Part shown: positions 55,128 to 60,399 of the stretch, piece after piece | How positions within the stretch are numbered: the first letter of the stretch is position 1 | Layout of the letters: the number at the start of each line of letters is the position of its first letter | From: an uncultured Planktomarina sp. | GTDB taxonomy: Bacteria > Pseudomonadota > Alphaproteobacteria > Rhodobacterales > Rhodobacteraceae | Length of the DNA stretch: 60,399 nt | Assembly: GCA_905182455.1 (NCBI GenBank) | Contig: CAJJBJ010000001.1 | Location: forward strand, 107,501 to 167,899 | Reading direction: 5' to 3' | Made by a program: the position numbers and the translations under genes | Notes under the pieces: model-generated | The model's input: only the letters and a program-made list of their open reading frames with translations | Databases searched by the model: none | Told to the model about the DNA's origin: nothing

Positions 55128-55161
55128 TATATCCACCCAACACCCAATCGGAGGCACTGTC

Positions 55162-55458
55162 ATGACCGATGCCGTTGCTCGGGCTGCCGAGCTTTTGAAA
55201 TCCCATCGCGCCAGCATTGATCGCTTGGATGCCGTGTTGATTTATACATTGGGCGAGCGTTTCGCGCATACCAAAGCCGTGGGTCAGCTCAAAGCACAGC
55301 ACGATCTGCCCGCCTCCGACCCAACCCGTGAGGCCCAACAAATTAGCCGTCTACAAGATCTCGCACTCCGTGCGGATTTAGACCCCGAGTTCGCCAAGAA
55401 ATTTCTGAATTTCATTATTCAGGAAGTCATCCAAAACCATAAAACTTATCAAGAATAG
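55162..55458 (+). CDS. Chorismate mutase (AroQ type)
   Basis: 98-residue helical chorismate mutase converting chorismate to prephenate. The family pattern is seen as SHRASIDRLDAVLIYTLGER, then KAVGQLKAQHDLPASDPTRE and FLNFIIQEVIQNHK. The first arginine and lysine of the active site are in those blocks. GGAGG lies eight bases upstream of the ATG at 55162; the longer frame starts inside ffh. It lies 34 bases after ffh. Confidence 0.93.
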   Translation: MTDAVARAAELLKSHRASIDRLDAVLIYTLGERFAHTKAVGQLKAQHDLPASDPTREAQQISRLQDLALRADLDPEFAKKFLNFIIQEVIQNHKTYQE

Positions 55459-55503
55459 GATGCAATACCTGCACCCTATTTGCCATTTTCAAGGAGAATA
55501 ACA

Positions 55504-55890
55504 ATGGCTATGAAAATCCGTTTGGCCCGTGGTGGGTCCAAGAAGCGCCCGTTTTATCGTGTTGTAGCTGCAGACGCACGCATGCCACGCGATGGCCGCT
55601 TTATCGAAAAACTGGGCACATATAATCCTTTGTTGGCCAAAGACAGCGAAGAGCGCGTTAAGCTCGACCTGGACCGTGTAAAACATTGGTTGGGCCAAGG
55701 CGCACAGCCAACGGACCGTGTTGCACGCATGTTGGAAGCCGCTGGCGTTATGCCTGCAAAAGTCCGCAGCAACCCAGTCAAAGCCCTTCCAGGCAAAAAA
55801 GCTCTAGAACGTGCTGAAGAAAAAGCTGCGAAAGCTGCGGCACCTGCTGAAGAAGCTCCAGCTGAAGAAGAAGCTGCAGCAGACGCATAA
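55504..55890 (+). CDS. rpsP: 30S ribosomal protein S16
   Basis: 128 residues. [19 protein letters not shown] and [14 protein letters not shown] are diagnostic. An Ala/Glu-rich tail (about the last 35 residues) extends past the usual S16 end, common in Rhodobacterales. The ATG at 55504 has AAGGAG eight bases before it. A terminator follows, so the downstream rimM-trmD genes may use read-through or a separate promoter. Confidence 0.97.
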   Translation: MAMKIRLARGGSKKRPFYRVVAADARMPRDGRFIEKLGTYNPLLAKDSEERVKLDLDRVKHWLGQGAQPTDRVARMLEAAGVMPAKVRSNPVKALPGKKALERAEEKAAKAAAPAEEAPAEEEAAADA

Positions 55891-55937
55891 ATTGCGCCCC
55901 CTTGCCCTGCGTGTTCAGGACTTAGTAAAAAATAACA

Positions 55938-55962
55938 AACCCCGCCGCACAGGCGGGGTTTT
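55938..55962 (+). terminator. Rho-independent terminator after rpsP
   Basis: AACCCCGCC pairs perfectly with GGCGGGGTT around GCACA, then T residues, 47 bases after the rpsP stop. Confidence 0.9.
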
Positions 55963-55993
55963 CCATTTTAAGCTTTCGCTTTATGGATAACCC

Positions 55994-56140
55994 ATGTTGT
56001 TGCGCCCTATCCGTACTTTGATGTTGATTGGAATTTGTTTTCTGATTGGGTATTTTTATGCCCGCAATCAAGCATCTGAGAATTGTGGTAAGGATGGCGG
56101 CGAAATGAAGAACGGCTATTGTTTAGGAGTGAACCGATGA
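55994..56140 (+). CDS. Small single-span membrane protein between rpsP and rimM
   Basis: 48 residues: [20 protein letters not shown], then [19 protein letters not shown] and NGYCLGVNR. One N-terminal membrane helix is followed by a short domain with two cysteines ([13 protein letters not shown]) that could be disulfide-bonded outside the membrane. Its TGA overlaps the rimM ATG (ATGA), so it is translated with rimM. It begins 31 bases after the rpsP terminator. Similar tiny proteins are, as I recall, seen at this place in other Rhodobacteraceae. Function unknown. Too short for many gene callers. Confidence 0.7.
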   Translation: MLLRPIRTLMLIGICFLIGYFYARNQASENCGKDGGEMKNGYCLGVNR

Positions 56141-56640
56141 CTGAGTTGATCTGTGTTGGCATGATTGCAGGCGCCTTTGGTGTGCGCGGTGAAGTACGGG
56201 TGAAGAGCTTTTGCGCCAATCCCGGCGATTTGGAAACTTATGCACCTCTCGTCACCGAAGAGGGTGATCGGAGCTTTGAAATATCATTGATCGGTCAAAT
56301 CAAGAACGGATTTTCCGCCCGAGTTGTTGGCGTTGAGACCAAGGATGACGCCGATGCTCTGCGCGGCATCTCTTTGTTCGCCCGACGCGAGGATCTTCCT
56401 GCCCTGCCGGATGATGAATATTACTACTCGGACCTGATCGGCCTACAAGTGGCTGACACCGGCGGCACAGTTATAGGCCATGTGAAGTCCGTGATGAACC
56501 ATGGCGCAGATGATTTGCTAGAGGTCACGGTTCCCGGCGCCTCCGATACGGCTCTTATCCCGTTTACCAAAGTAATTGTGCCAACGGTTGATCTAGCAAC
56601 CCGGCGCATCGTTATTGATCCACCTGAAGGGCTGCTATGA
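56137..56640 (+). CDS. rimM: Ribosome maturation factor RimM
   Basis: 167 residues. The N-terminal beta-barrel domain has [19 protein letters not shown] and [15 protein letters not shown]; the PRC-barrel domain has [31 protein letters not shown] and a final DPPEGLL. Assists 30S head assembly with S19. The start at 56137 is fixed by TAGGAG and by the ATGA overlap with the small upstream ORF; an upstream TTG is rejected. Overlaps trmD by ATGA. Confidence 0.95.
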   Translation: MTELICVGMIAGAFGVRGEVRVKSFCANPGDLETYAPLVTEEGDRSFEISLIGQIKNGFSARVVGVETKDDADALRGISLFARREDLPALPDDEYYYSDLIGLQVADTGGTVIGHVKSVMNHGADDLLEVTVPGASDTALIPFTKVIVPTVDLATRRIVIDPPEGLL

Positions 56641-57419
56641 CCACCCCGGACCGGTCCCATGGGCGCAAGTCCATCCGCGAAAGCCTGAAGCCCCGCGCCT
56701 TGGACGGAGAATCTCCCGACTTGGTCGGTATTTGGCGGGCCGATATCATTACCCTGTTTCCCGATGTCTTTCCCGGCGTCTTGGGCGCATCGCTTACGGG
56801 CAAAGGTCTAAAAGACGGCAAATGGCAGCTGCACACCCATGACTTGCGCCAATTTGGTGAGGGCAAGCATCGCAATGTAGACGACACTCCTGCAGGCGGT
56901 GGCGCTGGCATGGTCATGCGCGCCGATGTGCTCGGCCGGGCCATCTCTGATGTGCTCCGCCGCCGGCCACCCTGCCCGATCATCTATATGTCACCCCGCG
57001 GCAAGCCTCTGACCCAAGCGCGCGCACAAGCTTTGGCTGAAGGTCCAGGTGTTGTGGTGCTCTGCGGCCGGTTTGAGGGGATTGATCAAAGGGTCATAGA
57101 TCACTTCCAGATCGAGGAAATCAGTGTCGGCGACTATGTGCTGTCAGGCGGCGAGCTGGCCGCGCAGGTGATGCTCGACACCGCTGTGCGCCTGATCCCC
57201 GGCGTGTTGGGCAATCAGATCAGCACTGAGCATGAAAGCTTCTCCAACGGCCTGCTAGAGCACCCGCAATACACCCGCCCCCCGGTCTGGGAAGGTCGCG
57301 AAATTCCAGCCGTTTTGATGTCCGGCCACCACGGCAAAGTGGAAGACTGGCAAAAACAACAATCCGAAGCCCTGACTCAAGAACGGCGACCGGATCTATG
57401 GGAGGCCTTTGAGGGGTAG
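56637..57419 (+). CDS. trmD: tRNA (guanine-N1)-methyltransferase TrmD
   Basis: 260 residues, SPOUT-fold enzyme making m1G37 in tRNA. After a 30-residue N-terminal extension ([20 protein letters not shown]), the usual start [16 protein letters not shown] appears. The diagnostic knots are [46 protein letters not shown] and [14 protein letters not shown]. The end has RRPDLWEAF. The N-terminal extension may be real because rimM and trmD overlap by ATGA at this start. Confidence 0.96.
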   Translation: MTTPDRSHGRKSIRESLKPRALDGESPDLVGIWRADIITLFPDVFPGVLGASLTGKGLKDGKWQLHTHDLRQFGEGKHRNVDDTPAGGGAGMVMRADVLGRAISDVLRRRPPCPIIYMSPRGKPLTQARAQALAEGPGVVVLCGRFEGIDQRVIDHFQIEEISVGDYVLSGGELAAQVMLDTAVRLIPGVLGNQISTEHESFSNGLLEHPQYTRPPVWEGREIPAVLMSGHHGKVEDWQKQQSEALTQERRPDLWEAFEG

Positions 57420-57692
57420 ATTGCCCTCAAACTCCCCTTGCCTCGCCCGCATTCTCGAAATATACGGCGCTAGTCTGGTCTAGCAATGGATTCGGACGGC
57501 TTTGCTATTGTGCCTTCTGTTACACGTAGACCCTTTCTTCGGGGTGAGCGGATGGGCCGGCACTGGGGTAAAGCTACAAGCAACGACGACCTAAACTCTG
57601 GCGGGCACTGCGGTGGACCCGGAAGAAGACCGAGAGCGCTGAGGTGGTATCAAACTTCGTGGAACAACCACGAGCAACCAAAGGAGCATCAG
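57420..57692 (+). promoter_or_regulatory. 273-base gene-free leader of rplS with structured segments
   Basis: Gene-free between trmD and rplS. TCGTGG-AACAA-CCACGA (57657-57673) forms a perfect six-pair hairpin 19 bases before the ATG, and CTCT/CGGT (57596-57614) can pair with ACCGAGAG (57629-57636). The G-rich run at 57540-57575 adds more potential pairing. Autogenous leader control by L19 is a reasonable guess. The upstream 100 bases probably carry a promoter. Confidence 0.4.
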
Positions 57693-58064
57693 ATGAATCT
57701 GATTGCACATTTAGAGGCGGAACAAATTGCCGCCCTCGGGAAAGACATTCCTGATTTCAAAGCCGGAGATACCGTGCGTGTTGGTTTCAAAGTAACCGAG
57801 GGCACACGAAGCCGGGTTCAGAACTACGAAGGCGTATGTATCGCCCGTAACAACGGCACTGGCATTGCTGGTTCGTTTACAGTTCGCAAAATTTCGTTTG
57901 GTGAAGGCGTGGAACGTGTGTTTCCATTGCATTCCACAAACATCGACAGCATCACCGTTGTACGCCGTGGCCGCGTACGTCGCGCCAAGCTGTATTACCT
58001 CCGTGATCGCCGTGGTAAATCTGCGCGTATCTCTGAGCAAACCAACTACAAACCCAAGTCTTAA
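57693..58064 (+). CDS. rplS: 50S ribosomal protein L19
   Basis: 123 residues starting [51 protein letters not shown] and [19 protein letters not shown] are diagnostic of L19. AAAGGAG is nine bases before the ATG at 57693; a long frame beginning upstream in the leader is an artefact. Lies 11 bases before rpmE. Confidence 0.97.
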   Translation: MNLIAHLEAEQIAALGKDIPDFKAGDTVRVGFKVTEGTRSRVQNYEGVCIARNNGTGIAGSFTVRKISFGEGVERVFPLHSTNIDSITVVRRGRVRRAKLYYLRDRRGKSARISEQTNYKPKS

Positions 58065-58075
58065 GGAGCGGGACC

Positions 58076-58297
58076 ATGAGAAAAGATACCCATCCGGACT
58101 ATCACTTCATCAATGTCAAAATGACCAATGGCGACATCATCCAAATGCGTTCCACTTACGGCGCAGAAGGAGATCAACTGTCCTTGGACATCGACCCAAC
58201 TGTACACCCGGCTTGGACCGGTGGCGGCGCGCGTTTGATGGACACTGGCGGCCGTGTGTCGAAGTTCAAAAAGAAATACGAAGGTCTTGGCTTCTAA
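58076..58297 (+). CDS. rpmE: 50S ribosomal protein L31
   Basis: 73 residues. [20 protein letters not shown] opens and [20 protein letters not shown] and [10 protein letters not shown] are family blocks. The zinc-binding Cys-x-Cys of classical L31 is absent (VKMTNGD stands there), so this is the zinc-free C-minus type. GGAGCGGG precedes the ATG. Confidence 0.96.
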   Translation: MRKDTHPDYHFINVKMTNGDIIQMRSTYGAEGDQLSLDIDPTVHPAWTGGGARLMDTGGRVSKFKKKYEGLGF

Positions 58298-58320
58298 ACC
58301 AAACCTTTGCCAAAGATGTG

Positions 58321-58351
58321 AAAAGACCGGTTCCTTGGAGCCGGTCTTTTT
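58321..58351 (+). terminator. Rho-independent terminator after rpmE
   Basis: AAAAGACCGG and CCGGTCTTTT pair perfectly (10 pairs) around TTCCTTGGAG, with a T-run, 23 bases after the stop. Confidence 0.93.
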
Positions 58352-58449
58352 CGTTACAGCCTCAGGTTTGTGATCAAGCTCGCTTCCCTTGCCCCAGGTG
58401 ACGCTCTATAGCCGGGGCAAGACAAACAATACAATTTGAGAGGCATCTA

Positions 58450-59259
58450 GTGGCGCATATTATTGTCGTGGGAAATGAAAAAGGTGGGTCAGGTAAATCA
58501 ACCACAACCATGCATGTGGCAACAGCTTTGGCCCGAATGGGGCATCGCGTTGGTGGATTGGATCTTGATCTGCGGCAAAAGACCTTTGGCCAATATGTGG
58601 GCAATCGCGCTCGGTTTGCGGCTGAAAGCAATATTGCACTTCTTTCCCCTCATTATGCGGAATTGCCAGAGATTGCCCAAGACACTTTGCAGCCCGGTCA
58701 AAACCTGATGGATCAGCGTCTTTCTACGGCGGTTGAGGCTTTGGAAAAAACGTCCGACTTTATCATCATTGATTGCCCTGGCAGTCATACGCGCCTATCT
58801 CAAATGGCCCATGCCATGGCCAACACCCTGATCACCCCACTAAATGACAGCTTTGTTGATTTTGACCTATTGGCCAAAGTGGAAAGCGACGGAATCACAG
58901 TCAAAGGCCCATCCGTCTATTCCGAGATGGTCTGGAGTGCGCGGCAATTGCGAGCACAGGCGGGATTGAAGCCGATGGATTGGATCGTGGTGCGCAACCG
59001 TTTGGGCACGCAAAACATGATCAACAAGCAGAAGATGGGCGACGCGATTGCTCATCTGGCGCAGCGTATTGGATTTAGAGTAGCGCCAGGCTTCAGTGAA
59101 CGCGTGGTATTTCGCGAACTCTTCCCGCGCGGCCTCACCTTACTGGACCTCAAAGACGTGGGGATCAATCAGCTGAGTATTTCAAACATCGCCGCCCGCC
59201 AAGAGCTGCGCGAATTGATCAAGGCTTTGAATCTGCCAAATGTCAGTGTGGAGTTTTAG
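58450..59259 (+). CDS. mipZ: Division-plane positioning ATPase MipZ
   Basis: ParA/MinD-type ATPase of 269 residues, found mainly in Alphaproteobacteria; it forms gradients from the ParB-bound poles and blocks FtsZ rings there. The deviant Walker A is NEKGGSGKSTTTMH, and IIDCPGSHTRL and LITPLNDSFVDFDLLAKV follow. The C-terminal part has GTQNMINKQKMGDAI and PGFSERVVFRELFPRGLTL, typical of MipZ and not MinD. It ends overlapping the convergent sugar kinase gene by four bases. Confidence 0.94.
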   Translation: MAHIIVVGNEKGGSGKSTTTMHVATALARMGHRVGGLDLDLRQKTFGQYVGNRARFAAESNIALLSPHYAELPEIAQDTLQPGQNLMDQRLSTAVEALEKTSDFIIIDCPGSHTRLSQMAHAMANTLITPLNDSFVDFDLLAKVESDGITVKGPSVYSEMVWSARQLRAQAGLKPMDWIVVRNRLGTQNMINKQKMGDAIAHLAQRIGFRVAPGFSERVVFRELFPRGLTLLDLKDVGINQLSISNIAARQELRELIKALNLPNVSVEF

Positions 59260-60188
59260 GCCAACTCTTCAGCGGTTGGCGGGTCGCACCCCTCACGCCC
59301 ACAATTGATGGCCGCGGCCTTTGCAGCCCGAGTCAGCAATGTGGTCAAAGTCGTTTGATCCAAAGTCTCCAACGCGTCCTGCGCCAAAAACCCCGATGCA
59401 TTGAGTTGGCTCAATACCGTGCCCATAAACGTATCGCCAGCCCCAACCGTATCCACCATCTTTGGCACCGGATGCGCAGGAACGGTGACACTGGCGCCGT
59501 TGCAGTATCCGATAGCGCCCTCACCCCCTTTGGTCACAATGGTCAGCTTGGCCTTGGTCTTGGTTAATAGCTCCGCACAAGTGGCATCAAAATCCAAATC
59601 TGGGAAGATCCACTCAAGATCCTCATCGCTTAGTTTGATAATATCAGCAGTGTTCATCAATCGCCAGAGCCGCTTAAGATAGGCCTCACGGTCAGGAATC
59701 AGCATCGGACGGACATTTGGGTCCAGGGTGGTCACAATGCCAGCGGCATGTTTCTGAGCAAAGAAATCCGCCCAAGCATCCGCATCTGTGCCCGAGATGA
59801 TCGCCAGTGACGTTAGGTGAAACGCGCGGCCATTGGCAGGGAAGTTGTTTTGCAACAGCGGTAAATCCACCTGCCGTTCGGCGGTATCATCTCGGTAAAA
59901 TTGGTAGCTAGGTTGACCATTATTTAAGGTCACCACCGCCAAGGATGACGGTTTTTGCGAGCGCGGGCTCAACAGCTCCACCCCGTCAGAGATCATTTTG
60001 TCAGCAAGAAAATGGCCCAAATTGTCCGTGGCAATTGGCGTGATGAAACCGACAGATTGGTCTTGCCGAACCGCAGCTCGGGCGGTGTTATAGCCAGAGC
60101 CACCCCGAGCACCTACAAAAGACACCGCGCCGTCATTTCGGGCGCTTTCGATCAAGTCGATCAAGTTATCTCCACCAACAACAATCAT
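59256..60188 (-). CDS. PfkB-family sugar kinase (fructokinase-like)
   Basis: 310 residues. GGDNLIDLI and GGSGYNTARAAVR give the N-terminal PfkB signature, and VDTVGAGDTFMGTVLSQ the C-terminal one, containing the catalytic aspartate in GAGD. LSDEDLEW and VTKGGEGAIGY are further blocks. Members phosphorylate fructose, 2-keto-3-deoxygluconate or nucleosides; substrate not determined by sequence. It is convergent with mipZ. Confidence 0.88.
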   Translation of the reverse strand: MIVVGGDNLIDLIESARNDGAVSFVGARGGSGYNTARAAVRQDQSVGFITPIATDNLGHFLADKMISDGVELLSPRSQKPSSLAVVTLNNGQPSYQFYRDDTAERQVDLPLLQNNFPANGRAFHLTSLAIISGTDADAWADFFAQKHAAGIVTTLDPNVRPMLIPDREAYLKRLWRLMNTADIIKLSDEDLEWIFPDLDFDATCAELLTKTKAKLTIVTKGGEGAIGYCNGASVTVPAHPVPKMVDTVGAGDTFMGTVLSQLNASGFLAQDALETLDQTTLTTLLTRAAKAAAINCGREGCDPPTAEELA

Positions 60189-60399
60189 GGTTCACCCCTT
60201 ATATTTAAAGTCTAAGACACTGTAGCAATGACCAGTCGCTTTGCCAAAATAGTTTTCCGGCTTTTACTAGTCAATTTTTGCAGAGTAGTAATGACAGAAC
60301 GCAAGAACAGCCTATTTATTCAGCAACCTTGATTTGAAGGTCCCTATGGCACACTGTAGGGGCCAACGTGACAGAACGCGACTATGCATAAATTGGGAA
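60189..60399. other. Window-end intergenic region with direct repeat and hairpin
   Basis: Upstream of the sugar kinase. An 11-base direct repeat TGACAGAACGC occurs at 60292-60302 and 60369-60379. Between them lies a 13-codon frame MTERKNSLFIQQP (60291-60332) and a hairpin, GGTCCCTA/TAGGGGCC around TGGCACACTG (60339-60364). A new plus-strand gene could start at 60384 (MHKLG) but too little is present to tell. Confidence 0.4.

Noticed and set aside
1-60399. CRISPR array, prophage, insertion sequence or rRNA operon
   Set aside because: No regularly spaced repeats, integrase, transposase, phage structural genes or rRNA segments were recognised by eye.

Overview
The window looks like chromosomal DNA of a marine Roseobacter-group alphaproteobacterium (Rhodobacterales), judged by eye at moderate G+C. 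The evidence is gene content and order: the RpoE-ChrR sigma/anti-sigma pair beside an FAD oxidase/DUF1365/MFS/DUF3833/SDR operon, the block rsmB - heparinase II/III - purH - lspA - two M16 peptidases - mutL - rmuC, MipZ, a DUF1674 protein, and ffh - chorismate mutase - rpsP - rimM - trmD - rplS - rpmE. Protein sequences also look rhodobacterial. I saw no phage, transposase, CRISPR array or rRNA; this is mostly core genome with some accessory metabolism.

Layout. 1-8.3 kb: partial msrP, an SDR, a HAD phosphatase, clpB with a heat-shock-like promoter, pyrF, a possible small membrane protein, dinB and an N-formylglutamate amidohydrolase-like gene. 8.5-8.8 kb: tRNA-Val(GAC), then rpmJ with a terminator. 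8.86-17.4 kb: a seven-gene minus-strand operon, read as acyl-CoA ligase, LivG, LivH, LivM, binding protein, LivF and PaaK-like ligase. It has a perfect TetR-type palindrome upstream and a perfect hairpin after the binding-protein gene. 17.9-20.7 kb: a formate dehydrogenase alpha-subunit gene without its usual partner genes. 20.9-23.2 kb: a histidine phosphatase, a GST and a saccharopine-dehydrogenase-like gene, closed by a bidirectional terminator.

23.2-29.3 kb is the most coherent regulatory island. rpoE-chrR is divergent from a five-gene operon whose genes all overlap by ATGA, and each side has a matching 6-18-6 promoter of the kind known for the singlet-oxygen sigma factor RpoE. The MFS gene inside this operon carries an apparent one-base insertion. 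29.3-40.3 kb: rmuC, mutL, paired M16 peptidases (one with and one without the zinc motif), lspA, purH, a heparinase-family gene with a second apparent one-base insertion, and rsmB. 40.3-48.7 kb: a DUF1674 protein, a small secreted protein, dapB, rbfA, truB, DUF1643, an alpha/beta hydrolase, rpsO, an EamA transporter and pnp. 48.8-53.3 kb: a truncated GFA gene, an aldehyde dehydrogenase, an RluA-family synthase and a GlcD-like flavoprotein. 53.3-60.4 kb: ffh and the S16/RimM/TrmD/L19/L31 translation cluster, mipZ and a PfkB-family sugar kinase.

For most genes the function follows from recognised families. The least explained parts are the transporter/two-ligase operon with its palindrome, the divergent RpoE promoters with their translationally coupled operon, several small ORFs, and structured leaders in front of rplS, rpsO and pnp. 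Gene starts were moved where a Shine-Dalgarno sequence, an ATGA overlap or a promoter position decided the matter.
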